Part shown: one piece after another, positions 1 to 13,206 of the stretch | Layout of the letters: each line of letters begins with the position of its first letter | Position numbering within the stretch: position 1 is the stretch's first letter | NCBI GenBank assembly: GCA_949152475.1 | Contig: OX424570.1 | Span: forward strand, 787,181 to 851,180 | From: Terebella lapidaria | Taxonomy: Eukaryota > Annelida > Polychaeta > Terebellida > Terebellidae | Length of the DNA: 64,000 bases | Direction of reading: 5' to 3' | The notes under the pieces: generated by a model | Databases searched by the model: none | What the model was told of the DNA's origin: nothing | The model's input: the letters and a program-made list of their open reading frames with translations, nothing else | Position numbers and translations under genes: made by a program

Positions 1-1637
1 ATTTCAGAGGCGACGACCCAGAATCAAAACAACAGAAATAACCTTCGTGTGGCAGTATAGAAATGTATTGACTAGGTATATCAGAGTTTGGAGTGTAAAT
101 ATTCGTCGATGATCTATACACTTTGCATGCACTTTTGCAATGTTGTGTTGTACACAATTTTACTCGATTAAATACATTTGTGATACCCATGAATATAAAA
201 TATGTAACAATAATCAATTTGACTATATTATTCAGGAGGTAAATTGTATCGTTAACGCGAATAACAAAGCCATGTAAAATGAATATAATTGTTTCGGACT
301 ATTATAACTGTCTATGGTAGGATAGCGACATATGTGGGGAAGTTGTGGATATTCCGAGACAGGCCTGTGAGTTAACACAGCAGTTAACCTGTGACCTCCT
401 GTAACCTTGGCAACCCGACAATCCGATATACCTTTGTGTCGTGATATGCATAATTCAGGACGTTGCGACACACCTCGAGGAGACCACGAAGCCAGCAACG
501 CTTGCTCACTGATTTACATACAAATTTGATATCTGCGCATCGATTAGATATCAATCCGCAATGTACCCCACGGAAGTGTTCTGGAATGAAGAATTTTGTG
601 TAATTTTTGTAGATCGAGAAAAACACGAAACTCGCAAATGATATATCTCAAATGATCAACAACTCGCAATGACGCTATTAGGCTATATCGGCTTTCCGTA
701 TGCTGGCGCAAACGGAAATCTTCTGATGGCAGCATCAGGAAAAAAACGTTGGGCTTGGGACAATGGATAAACGGGTGTCACAAATGTATGATATACTCTA
801 TTATTGACTAGTGCAAATGTCATGATACGTTTGTATATATGTATGTAATGTCCCGAGATCACACATGGCCCGGATAGAACTTACGAATATATCCACATCT
901 ATAAGTATTTCATATAACACACTAATATTACAACAAATTATTTCTATGGCTTTGTTATAAACGGATAGGTATTCTAATCGAGAATATAAACCACAGCTTT
1001 AATCATTTGACATCTAGACGCATACAATTTCAGCTGATTACATAATTTACCCATAGATTGAACATGTCTTAGGATAACCCACGTGAGGATAAGTTTAACT
1101 TTAATTTATTCAGATAGCGTTTTATGTATGATTCATATTAAAAACGCTTTACAATGAAAAAGTAAAGAAATTTGTATGTACATGTATTTGAAAACAATCA
1201 GAATATTTGATGTTGAATTTGTTATTTGATGTGGAAACACATGACTGTTTTTGAAGGAATATCTAGTTGTTTTCGGAGTGTGTTGTGATGACTAGCAGTT
1301 CTCGGGTCAGGCGGTAGTTGGCCGCAGTCGGCCGGAAGCTCCTCCCACACGTCCCAGGGTAGAACACTGGGCGGGTAGTACAACACAAATAACAGCCATG
1401 TGGCGGGTAGTACAACACAAATAACAGCCATGTGGTACTGTATAGATAAGATGAATAATACATTTCCAATCTTTTGAAGACTGGAGAAGATGGAATGGTA
1501 AATTCCGTTTTATTTACAGTGGCTGATTCTTGCCATATGTTTTAATGTTTTCATCCCTTTGCACTTGTAATGTAGAGTTTTATACACAAGGCATAACAAC
1601 TCAATATGAGGTCAGCAAGATGTTCTGGAAAATTGAT
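1..1637. other. Gene-less AT-rich DNA
   Basis: No coding exon could be supported. Short minus-strand open frames at 232-626 contain several cysteines but no recognisable domain or convincing splice structure. A perfect tandem duplication of a 32-bp unit lies at 1371-1402 and 1403-1434. Confidence 0.6.
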
Positions 1638-1645
1638 GTTAAAAG

Positions 1646-1770
1646 GGCCCAAGTATCATACACTGCGCCTTCCTCTATATTCAATAAGGATTAAAAAGGT
1701 GACCGATGGATTAAATGGCATTCATTTAGTGGACGAGTAGTATTAAGGCGCAGTGTATGATACTTGGGCC
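1646..1770. mobile_element. 125-bp MITE with 26-bp perfect TIRs and 8-bp TSD
   Basis: The left arm 1646-1671 and right arm 1745-1770 are perfect 26-bp inverted repeats beginning GGCCCAAGTATCATACACTG. The 8-mer GTTAAAAG directly flanks both ends (1638-1645 and 1771-1778) and is a clean target-site duplication. No transposase is encoded, so the element is non-autonomous. An 8-bp duplication is compatible with hAT, Merlin or P superfamilies. The GG-starting ends do not settle which. Confidence 0.9.
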
Positions 1771-1778
1771 GTTAAAAG

Positions 1779-2590
1779 CAATATACTAGTATGTTCCCTA
1801 ATGGAGTGGAGTCCAGGAGAACCCAGGATGTCAGTCTTCATGCACTGGGTTTTAGTGCGAAAACAAATATATAGGATATGGATGAAAAACACAACACGCA
1901 CTGTACAGATCTGTCTCCTTCAACCATAAATCTACCTATTACCATGGTCCGATTCATATAAGAGTGAAAGATTTTACAATTTTTTAGCTCCACTACCTGA
2001 TGTTGGGAGAACATCTTATACGAGTTTTAAAAAACATACACAGTTTTTATCAGTGCAAATATGTAGAAGAGATATTATAAATTCATAATAGACTAAGTGC
2101 TATTTACTCCCTAATTTTTACAGTAGTGTTTGTTTCAAGAGGATTTTAAGTGATATGCGATAGCCACGTGTTAACGATACAATATGAATTGTGATTGTTA
2201 AGAGGAATAATATGTTTAGTAATCAAAGTTTGGTATAGAAATGTTCACTGGAATGTCAAGCACTCGAATTTTTTTTTTTTTTTTTTACAGAATATAAAAG
2301 ATTCTACTTACCTTGAAGGAATCAAATCAAATCTCTACTTTTTTAACCATGTATGTATTTCGATAGAATAATACATTTTGAACAAGGTTATGATAATGAT
2401 GATGAATATGATACCGATGATGATGATATACATAAATGTACATGTTTTGATGATGAACAAATACATCCTCATTGTTCCGGCGAATAGAATGATAATAAAA
2501 ATAATATTAGTAAATAGCCATTGACTATAATTGGTGATATACAAGCCACAAATTAAGGTAGAATTGCGGAAAGACTGTTAACTGACTCAC
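1779..2590. other. Gene-less stretch
   Basis: Low-complexity AT-rich DNA with a T-run at about 2271-2287 and an imperfect GAT/CAT-rich tract at 2390-2470. No exon or element boundary is recognised. If the signal-peptide exon at 2591-2648 is real, this is the start of its first intron. Confidence 0.5.
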
Positions 2591-2648
2591 CCGTAGACGT
2601 AACACCGTGAATTATCGCACATATAAGTAAGATAATCCTATAATCCAT
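2591..2648 (-). CDS. Candidate first coding exon (signal peptide)
   Basis: On the minus strand an ATG at 2648 opens MDYRIILLICAIIHGVTST, a textbook secretory signal: a short polar start, a hydrophobic core and small residues near a cleavage site. It is followed exactly by a GTGAGT donor at 2590-2585 in phase 1. A signal-peptide exon ending in a phase-1 intron is the usual design of animal secreted-protein genes. No downstream exon between 1 and 2590 could be confirmed, so the gene would continue beyond the left edge or the exon is an orphan. The product is unknown. A chance match remains possible because the frame is only 19 codons. Confidence 0.35.
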
Positions 2649-3536
2649 CGTGTTTGCTTCGGTTGACGACTTGCGTCAAACTGGCGGTGTTCCTCTGACG
2701 GACTGCAGCGCGGAGGAATACTGTGTGGTGATGCGGTCATCAGGGGAATTTTTCCTTGGTGCTTCTATTTCTCCATACGCATGCGTATTGATCTTTGATT
2801 ATAGATCACTTAGGGTGGAGCTGGGGTGGGGGTGATGGGGGAGGGGGGGGGGGGTATGGGGGGAGGGGAAAAGGGGGTCGGTGAGTTGAGTTACCGGGGG
2901 TATTGTAAATGTAGTGATACCCTCTGTTGTTTTGTTCGAGTTTACAATTGCATCGTTTATTCCGTTCACATAGAACAACAGTAACAAACTAATGCAAGAT
3001 CGAGTAAACCAAGAGCAACAATAAAAAACAGCAACAACAATAATAATAAAACTGTAATTATGGATCATGTGGTTAAACTGCTTACCAGATAGATTATGTG
3101 TATGTAATTGATGCGGTTGATGTGTAGTTTATCCAAGCCTATGAACAGGAATATAATGTTGGTAGTATATTTGTATCAGACTAAGTTGCCAGCCAGGAAC
3201 CTAGTCTCTGAGAATAGATGGAATGAAATAAATCGGATTTTGAGACTTATGTATGTAATATCAACATCGGAATTGACAATGTATAATCATATCAGCAGTA
3301 TATTGAATCGTTTCTTCCGCGATTGAAGTAATAAATGCCTCGCCTCGCCTAGGATTGGTGGGTTACCGGAATCTAGTAAGATCAATGCACGGGAGTTCAA
3401 TTAGCTGAAATAATACGAAGCATCAAGAAGGTATTAATGAAGTAAGTGAATTGTGTCTGTTCTAATTATTTTGGTATTTTCGTTCCATGTTTCATAAATA
3501 CATGTATTCGGCTGAAAATTTCGAAGATGGAAATGT
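2649..3536. other. Gene-less stretch with G-rich tract
   Basis: Holds a strongly G-rich tract on the plus strand at 2820-2878 with several runs of four or more G, able in principle to form G-quadruplexes. Nothing else is recognised. Confidence 0.6.
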
Positions 3537-3615
3537 AGATGGATGAGGGACGCCGTGGGACGCCGGACGTGACGTCACGCCGAAAGGTTATCGGACCACA
3601 AATCGGTAACCTAAA
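3537..3615 (+). mobile_element. Terminal fragment of repeat family A
   Basis: Contains the GGACGCCGGACG-type segment followed by a terminal hairpin (AGGTTATCGGACC ... GGTAACCTAA). The same end is seen at 31877 (inverted) and 21240-21312. The rest of the element is missing, so this is a truncated copy. Confidence 0.6.
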
Positions 3616-3870
3616 GATGGATGCGAATCATCACACAAATTTTAGTTGGATTCATCTTGTCCAGTTTTATTACAATTGATGTTTCCGATAAACCAAGAGG
3701 GAATGTACTTTTTTGATGAATCAGCAGAAGTTGATTCCACATAGAAATCCCTCGAAACACAATTCGGAAATAAATTATATGACGTCACGACACAACAACA
3801 AAATTTTGGATAAGTGTCGTAAGCTTCCTGTATTTTGTTGTAGGATTATTTAGTGAATGTTGCGTATGTC

Positions 3871-3923
3871 ACTGTCGGAACCCCGACTACCGTAACGTCA
3901 CGTTACGGCACAATACGGTAGTC
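3871..3923. repeat. Short palindromic repeat GACTACCGTAACGT
   Basis: Contains CGTAACG-TCA-CGTTACG within a longer inverted GACTACCGTA/TACGGTAGTC pair. The same motif recurs at about 4127-4152, 7160-7222 and 7396-7440, so it is a small dispersed family. Confidence 0.55.
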
Positions 3924-4229
3924 ATTGAGATGGCGAAGGTGTGTCCATTCGTTTTGTTCCCAATCAATTTTTCTTGATAAGTTGTACAATACAGTTTAAG
4001 ATCGGATAAATTTCGAGGCCACAAAATGTATCAAGTCCTCAGGTTCACTAGAGCAGCCAGAGCAGTGAGTGTACGTGCGATATTCGTACGATAAAAAACA
4101 ACAATGACGACTACAGTAACGCAAACGGCCGACTACCGTAACGTTACAAACCACGCAGATCATGGATGTGCTACTTTGTTTTATATATAGCAGGGTTCTC
4201 CAGTATGATTTTTATGTGAATATGTGATG

Positions 4230-5610
<1,381 letters not shown>

Positions 5611-8060
5611 CATGTTGAAAGATAGGGAGGCGTCAGGTGGGTGATAATTATAGATGGGGTGGAAATTATAAACGCGGTGAATATTGTGAGGTGATAATTA
5701 TAGAAATGCACGAATATAATTGGCGGTAATGAGCCACCGTACAATATAGATCTGATATCAAAATTTAACAACACACTCACTCAAACAATTCAGTCTAAGA
5801 ACAAATATATCTTTCGCCAATCTACCGGGGTATGTAAAAACAGAGACTATTAAAATCATGTACAACGCTGTCGATTTTCGAACCAAAAGTCGTGTCACAT
5901 AAATGTAGCAGCACTGGGTTTCTACGCGCATTCATGAATGTGATTCATGAATGTGAGGTCATATGTGATACTTCTCCATTCATGATAAATTTTCGGTATG
6001 ACGTCATAAACGCAGTTCCCATAATGTCAGTGTGGCAAAATTTCCTTGATCTATGAAAGGCTATTCATTCCACATTCAATTATGCTGCGAATGATTTTAG
6101 ATATATAAACACAACATTACTAAGCATATTCTACGGAGTCCCTGAGGTGACATACCGAAAATATTTATTAATTCGTGCACACGGTTTACCAATCCGTGCG
6201 CACGAATTACCAAACCATGCGCACAATTTAACAATTCGTGGCCACGAATTAACAATCCGTGGGCATGATTTACTAATTCGTGGGAACAAAATACTAATTC
6301 GTGCCCACGAATTGGTAAATCGTGCCCACGGATTTGTTATACCAATCCGTGGCCACGAAATACTAGTTCGTGCTCAGGAATTGTTAAATCGTGGGCACGA
6401 ATTGTTAAATCATGCCCACGAATTATTTTGTGCCCATGGATTGTTAAATCATGTCCACAGATTAGTGTAATCCGTGCGCACAGTTTACCAATTCATGGCC
6501 ACGGTTTACTAATTCGTGCGCACAGTTTATTAATTCGTGCGCATGGTTTACTAATTCGTGTGCACAGTTTACTAATTCGCGGCCATGGTTTACCAATTCG
6601 TTGCCACGGTTTACCAATTCGTGGCCACGGTTTACTAATTTGTGCACATGGTTTACTAATTCGTGTGCATGGTTTACTAATTCGTGTGCACGGATTAATA
6701 ATTATACCTGGTATGTCACCTCAGGGGCTCCGTAATATTCAGATACACCAGAAAGTGAATTAAGTTTGTAGTATAAAATTAACGTCACATGACGTAAAAA
6801 TTCTGGCCAGAATGTGGCCTATTGCTTTTGTGGTATATGTTTACCACTCTAGCGTCCATATTTTCACCTTGGATTCTTTCATACTTGAGGTATTATTCTG
6901 CAGAAAAAACACTCGAAACCACGGTATTTTGGTGACGATAATGATGTACACATGTAGAAAAAGATTTCGACAAGTTTGGCCTTTAGGTCAATGGTATCTC
7001 TTTATGTATTGATCCGTTCTCAGCCCGTTGGATACGACGCTGTTATGAAGGCATCCATTGGTCAGCGGACGGTTTGGATATAGATACTATTTTGTTATAT
7101 ATATGTTATTATAGAACCCATCCCTGTAATGAATACGTGCGTGTTTGCCAAATCACAGTTACGGTAGTCCAAAACCGCAGGTCGGTCACGTTGCGGTAGT
7201 CGGACCGAAACGTTACGATTGTCAATAACAAATCTTGTCAACCGCTTTTATCCCCAAAATGCCGTTTAATACAGCGTATTCTGCATGACAATGTGTCATA
7301 CTACATGACATGTCTTATACTGCATGTCTGGGGAATAGTTCGTGTCAGTATATTATTTTTAGCAAAAAAACAGCTGACAATTAAACGAATCATTCATGAC
7401 TACCGTAACGTGACGTTTCGGTGGTCGGGTTCCGACAGTGCATATTATATATCAGATGTTAACCCAATATACAATTTTACAGTGGCTCATTACCGCCAAT
7501 CACGTTCGTGTATTTCTCACCCCATTTATAATTCCCACCTCATAATATCGTGAGGTGATAATTATAGATGGGGTAAAAACTATAAACGCTGTGAATATTG
7601 TGAGGTGATAATTATAGAAATGCACGAAAATAATTGGCGGTAATGAGCCACCGTACAATATAGATCTGATATCAAAATTTAGCAACACTCATTCAAACAA
7701 TTCAGTCTAAGGACAAAATATATCTTTCGCCAATCTACCGGGGTATGTAAAAACAGAGACTATTAAAATCATGTACAACGTCGTGTCACATAAATGTAGC
7801 AGCACTGGGTTTCTACGCGCATTCATAAATTTTATTTATTGGTGTAAACATATTTTATAGGGCTGGAAAGCGGAAGTACTCATCGATGAGAAATTCCAAT
7901 GAATTTATTCGGACTGGGGATAAGCACCTGACGCCTCCCTATCTTCCAACATGGGGTTGGATTTAATATGGCGATTTTGAATATATAAACGATGTCTTGC
8001 ACACGAATATTTCATTGGAATTTATCACCGATCATACTTCCGCTCTAAAGCCCTATCACC
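5611..8060. mobile_element. Composite foldback element
   Basis: A 29-bp terminal sequence at 5611-5639 is repeated inverted at 7925-7953 with one mismatch (core GATAGGGAGGCGTCAGGTG). Inside, about 290 bp at 5640-5935 recurs as a direct copy at 7548-7828, and 7481-7651 is itself a palindrome centred near 7550. The segment 7855-8060 is a further inverted pair (TAGGGCT...CGGAAGTA against TACTTCCG...AGCCCTAT). The region is a nest of non-autonomous foldback elements with no transposase. The minisatellite element at 6132-6734 is inserted within it. Exact outer borders are uncertain. Confidence 0.6.
6132..6734. mobile_element. TIR element filled with a 21-bp satellite
   Basis: Terminal inverted repeats of 25 bp (6132-6156 and 6710-6734, one mismatch, beginning TACGGAG) flank the element. 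Both ends are bordered by the 6-mer ATATTC (6126-6131, 6735-6740), a candidate target-site duplication. The interior (about 6165-6697) is roughly 25 units of 21 bp, consensus ATTCGTGCGCACGGTTTACTA, in which GTGCGCAC is itself palindromic. The orientation flips near 6470. Because 21 is a multiple of three, several frames stay open and give repeated RAHGLLI-type heptapeptides. These are by-products, not a gene. Confidence 0.8.
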
Positions 8061-8612
8061 GTCTATGTGAATTAAGGTTTCTGCGGGTGCGACTACTTAC
8101 AACGTGAATAAACAAAACTTACAGTACAGTTTAATACGACGTATAACACACAACTATATTCATAATATGGACATAGTAATAATTATGAAAACATGATAGT
8201 AGGACAATCAATATGTATTTTCATAATGACATGATATATGAAGCTATAGAACTTTCAGAATAACCCTGTCGCTTTTGAGGCATATTCTGTCCCGCACAGA
8301 AAAATGAACAAATATTATACGTCAAAAATAGTTGGGTCGTTTTCATAATATTGGAAGGAATTGTGAAAGGAATTGGGGTTGATAGCATCACGCTGTGGCG
8401 TCGATATCCGCCAAGGACAAGACGGTGAACGGATAGGCGACACCACAACCGATGTAATCGATTGAACATAACTCCCACCAACTGATACTCGGGTCTTTTT
8501 TTCATAAAGAACACAATATGACTCTTTGTAATTGGCCCCAGTTATTGTCCTACATGTAAGTACATGTGTATCATCTCGAAATATACACTCGAACCAGATG
8601 AGGTACGTGAAA

Positions 8613-8888
8613 TCAATCGAGATAGGAAAATCGTTTTGTTGATTTTATAAATGATACGGCAAGAACAATCTTGATATTGTCATCGATCGGCAGATTGGTA
8701 TTTCCATGTAATATCAGATCAGCGCTCAGATGTTTGTAATCAGCCAGCGATGCCAGCAGGATAACTCGCTGCTGCTCATATGGACAGTTGACAAAATAAT
8801 GTGTAGGTTTTTCAATACCGAGACCACAGACACAATGTGGATTATCCACCACATGAAAGTTGTAGTGGAGATGAGCTACAACCCATCC
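8613..8888 (-). pseudogene. LINE (non-LTR retrotransposon) 3'-end remnant
   Basis: Minus-strand translation gives a fragment with CVCGLGIEKPTHYFVNCP followed by YEQQR and, near the end, IKSTKRF. The C-x-C...H-x4-C zinc-knuckle and the preceding LHYNFHVVDNPH context match the zinc-binding segment after the reverse transcriptase domain of many invertebrate LINEs. A stop at 8889-8891 bounds the frame upstream, and no polymerase motifs are present, so this is a 5'-truncated dead copy. Confidence 0.65.
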
Positions 8889-10585
8889 TCATATGGGTAT
8901 GTTGAACATCGAGGAACCTACTTGACCTCAAGGTCGCATCTAACATGGAATATGTAACTTGGCTTCTGCAGACAAAACGTTTGTGGATAGTGCTCAGGTT
9001 TATTTTACCAGAATATAGGAAGTTATACGGATATTTTGGTGACCTTGAACCTCAGATAAACTTGAGTTGTGCATCTCAAGTTCAAATTTGACATAAGCGA
9101 TGTAAATTGGCCTCTGCAGACTAAGTGATGACATGTTGCAAAGAGTCATATATGGTATCATATATGGATTGATTTGTTGATGACCTTGAACTTGGCCTCA
9201 GAATGCTTTCAGTTTTATCGCTCATGTTGGTATGTTATATTGGTATATTTATTTATTTCCTGGGTTGGGATGGGAAGGCTATAGCAATTTACTATCTTAA
9301 TTTTTGGTTGAGGGATTGCGAATATATAAGCCTAGGCTTCCCTGTATTCCCATTTCAATATTTGAATTTCTGTGTAAGTATTTTGTCTTTGTATTATGTA
9401 TCCATGTTGAAATAGATTGGAATTGACCCTGATCGATCTCACCAGAATAATTGACAACATGTTCAATGGTCTGATGATATCATTAAGCCGTATCTTCTAT
9501 GTCTGTGCAATAAGCTGATGATATATCGACATTAAAACCATCACCTGTCTTTGTTACCTGTCTACTCCCAGTCACTGGCGAGTAACGGACATCAGAAGGT
9601 AAGTGACGTGCGTGGCGCGGTACACCATGTACAAGGTTTTATATTTCAAAATGAATATTCTTCTCTCTCTCAAGAGCAATGATCTTGTGTTTGAATTCCA
9701 TCTTTTGAAGCAGTGTCCAAATGCATTTTTTGGACACAACGCATGGCTGGTGCAATCGAATGAGTTAATATCACTGGCGTCGGGGGCTCTGGGGGCTCTG
9801 GGGCCCGGTCCCCCTCATTTCTCTGACAGCAGGGGCTCGAGTATGAATGGACCCCTCCAGTTTTTTTGCGTAATGTGTTTTGGCAGTGAACTACCTACAA
9901 ATCAGCCAATACAACTCCAAAGTTTCCATTTCCAAAGGATTTTTTTTTGCATTAAATGAAGACTCATACGTCTGAGAACCCAGGGACTCTGCGTAACGGA
10001 TGTATTGAGAAATTCATCACGGTTAGGCATTCCTGTTAAATTTTCTGTTCCTCGTCCCCGCGTATAGCTTTTTCGCGAAACTTTGAGAATAATCAAGATA
10101 TATATGTGATAATATGGAAATAAAAGCGATTTCGACACACAAAATTCCATCAATCTCTGTAGAGCTTGCCCAAAGTGGTCTCGCAGCAAAACTTTTCCGA
10201 CTGACTTGTATGTATACAAGATGTACCCAGAGTTTTGCACGAAATAACATTTCAAACTAGACACTTCCGGTCGCCTACGACCGCTTGGATGTATCCCCCG
10301 TAGCTCTATCATCCCTGTTGCCCCAAATATATGACTGATATTAAAGCGTGGAGAACTAGAGCAAGGGCTGAAAAAAGATTACCAGAGAAATGTAAAATCT
10401 TAACATGTTTAAGTCACAACTGTTCAACTGTCACAATTGCTGCACTGACCTTTCAAGGTCATTGAAGGTCGAATTCAAGGTCACCACTGAAATCAATGCA
10501 TATGAATTTTCTTCTCAACATGTTCGAGACATGTTTATTACAGCCAAATAATACTTTTCACCAAAAGATATATTTCAACTCAGGA
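8889..10585. other. Gene-less stretch
   Basis: Repetitive and AT-rich. A 'TTGGC(C/T)TCTGCAGAC' segment occurs at about 8959 and 9108, and 'TGACCTTGAAC'-type stretches recur. Open frames at 9603-9959 and 9902-10312 show no domain and biased low-complexity segments, and are not accepted as genes. Confidence 0.5.
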
Positions 10586-11210
10586 TATTTGACAAACTTG
10601 GTCATAATATACGCCAAACTCGATTTCAAGTTGAAATTCAGAGTGAAAGTTGACCGAAATTTCATTTCAAGGTGACAAAATTGGAGCCAGATCGAACTTC
10701 TCACTGTAAGTTATATTTTAACCAGTATTATGTGCCAAACTTGGTTTCAAGTTGATATTCAAAGTGAAAGTTGACCAAAACTGCATTTCAAAATGGCGAA
10801 ATCTGAGCCAGATCGAGCTTTTCACCATAATTTATATTTTCACTCATGTGCGAAACTTGGTTTCAAGTTGAAATCCAAAGTAAAAGTTGCCCAAAACTGC
10901 ATTTCGAGATGACGAAATTGGAGCCAGATCGAACTTTTCATCATAAGTTATATTCTAACTCCTAATATGTGCCAAACTCGGTTTCAAGTTGAAATCTAAA
11001 GTAGAAGTTGACCAAAATTGCTTCTCACCAGATGGCAAAATCGGAGCCAGATCGAACTTTCTAGAATAAGTTATATTTTAACTCATAATATGTGCAAAAC
11101 TTGCTTTCAAGTTGAAAATGGAAACAAAAATTGACCAAAACTGCATTGCATGATGACAAGATTGAAGCCAGATCGAACTTTCACCATAATTTATATTTTC
11201 ACAAAAATTT
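10585..11210. repeat. Degenerate tandem repeat, about 120-bp unit
   Basis: Five diverged units, marked by GAGCCAGATCGAACTT at about 10684, 10805, 10921, 11044 and 11164. Each contains a 'GTTTCAAGTTGAAAT' segment. The spacing of 116-123 bp supports tandem origin. Confidence 0.8.
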
Positions 11211-12146
11211 AACCAGGAGTGGCCTTATCCTGTAAGTAAAAATAACAAGAATGTCGCGCGAGATCATGATGAAAAATATGGGTCCGCTTCCATCATATCC
11301 CCAAGTCTCAAAATTATCCGAAAATGACACTGAACAATAAAATCCCCTTCACAATAGTATAAGGGATAACTGCATAGAATAGCATGATATAGCCCAGCTG
11401 CCCCCAGCACATGCGCACGAAACCTCCATGGTTTGGCAAGGAACCTCCATTAGAAAGCCAACTAAGTAGATGTGTAGAGGGCCGGGCTCGGACTCTAGTG
11501 TCAAAACCAGGCTTCGCACACTTCTTCAAAAAAACACTGGAATGTAATGGAAAAAACACTAGGATACCGTCAAAAACCTTTGAGTTTGACTCTGTAGCCA
11601 TGGAGCATCCTGGAATTTGGTTGTTCATTAAACAGGCCTACATGTTAATATAAAAAAAACATTCAGCCATACATCAATATACTAAAGTAATAGTAGAAGC
11701 CACCTTCCAACCTAAGTATTTGATCGGGTGGGAAGTAACCATATTTATTTCATGTATTTGATCGGTCGTTTTCAGCTGATTAACCGATGTCATCGTGAAA
11801 CCATTTTTTCTCTGAAGGTTAACGTCAGGTCTCTCGCCCAATGTCAAGTCATCCGTCAACAAATTATTGGTTGGTCGATCTATGGCGAATGTACGTGCCA
11901 CGCGTTTTATCGTGATGAAGAAAAGGACTCGTGGCCGAAATCGACCCATGAACAAAAGCAGCATTAATTAGTGATGCCTGTTAATTGTGTCGTTTGTCAT
12001 TCCCACGAGAAAAATATGACGTACGTCAGAGAAATCCCTACGAAGAACTTTTTGACGGTCTGATCCATCAATGTAGATTGACGATTGATAATGTCCCGAG
12101 CAACAGAGCAAAATATTGCACAAATGATCTACATATTCTACTATAG
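11211..12146. other. Gene-less stretch
   Basis: The segment around 11405-11520 (GAAACCTCCATG ... GTAGAGGG ... TCTAGTGTCAAAA) is related to the ends of the large inverted repeat at 44120-44195 and 44668-44745, so a diverged copy of that family is present. No gene is supported. Confidence 0.45.
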
Positions 12147-13206
12147 CAGGGGCGGATTTAGTGGGGTGACCGGTTCCCATCTGTCAACATTCGTAATTCA
12201 AGAGTGTACAAAGATATATCACAATATGGTAGTGCTAATACATCCATTGCACTATTGGAAATTCGGTATTATCGCCCTGTGTTTTTCCCACCAGCATGGT
12301 CTCGACATTGCTCAAATTGCTGACTATCCAGACGAGTCAAATAGGGTGTGTAGCTCCTCAATACTACTCATCTAATGAGACTCTTAATAGAGTTTATGTT
12401 CTCGCATAGTCTTATTGGGTATAGAAGACTGACTCGCACAATAAGCGAGTTCCCGTAGTGAGCTGAGCCTGAGCGTTTGTTAAGTAAATTTCGTTGAGTT
12501 GCTGAGATGAGTAGAAAGTGATACCAATGACACCTTGAGCCATATCAAGGATAAGATAAGAGACACACTAGCACTACAATGTCCGTGAGATCTCGCTCCT
12601 GTAGGATTCTCAGGATATTGCCACCTGCGTGTTGCTCGCCGTCATCTTGGCAGGATTCGGCGGGTCCATGGGACACTCCTGACAAACGGTAGGCCATCAT
12701 AACATGGGTCGCCATCTTGCATCTTGACTGACCCTTGACTGTGTCGATCACTGTTTGGACCTCATCCAGAGATTTGACGGGTGCGCAGAAGCCCTGGAAG
12801 GAAGAGCCATGGTGTACAGCGATCTCACTTTGAGCAATGCTGTCAGCTGCTCGTTGTAGCCTCTGGGTATCTGACTGATCATGTGGCTGCTGAGGGCGTG
12901 TGGTGAGAAGGGATCGGAGCTCATCATTTTGCTGTCTCTGTGTGACAAGCTGATCCTGTAGCTCACTGATGTCACTGAGTAGTCCCTTCAGTAAGTCAGT
13001 CTGTATATTGAAGCTGTCTGTTAGTTGGATATAACTTCTTTGAAGCTCCCGTGCTGTTATTTCTATGGCTTGCAACCTTTTCCCGGTTTTCCTGCAGTCC
13101 AGGCACGGCCAGTAATGCAGATCACTTGATTTCTTCAGACCAACACACTGGAGGTGAAACCACGAAAAACATAGGCTGCACTCGACAAATCCTAGATCCG
13201 CCCCTG
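12147..13206. mobile_element. hAT-like non-autonomous element carrying a gene fragment
   Basis: The left end begins CAGGGGCGGATTTAG (12147) and the right end is its inverted counterpart, read on the minus strand as CAGGGGCGGATCTAG (13206). CAGGGG-type ends are characteristic of hAT elements. Flanks share CTATA but a perfect 8-bp duplication is not seen. No transposase is present. The interior on the minus strand is mostly the PHD/IMPACT reading frame at 12545-13231, so the element appears to have captured a host-type gene piece. Confidence 0.55.

Noticed and set aside
232-735. Overlapping minus-strand frames with several cysteines
   Set aside because: Three frames overlap, none has clear domain or splice signals, and linkage to the signal-peptide exon at 2591 could not be shown.
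2820-2878. CpG island or promoter at the G-rich tract
   Set aside because: It is a G-run with almost no CpG and no transcription signals; low-complexity sequence explains it.
6147-6763. Plus- and minus-strand frames with RAHGLLI-type heptads
   Set aside because: The 21-bp satellite unit keeps frames open; coding is not needed to explain them.
9603-9959. 118-codon plus-strand frame
   Set aside because: No domain, biased Gly/Leu/Pro stretch, no splice or start context.
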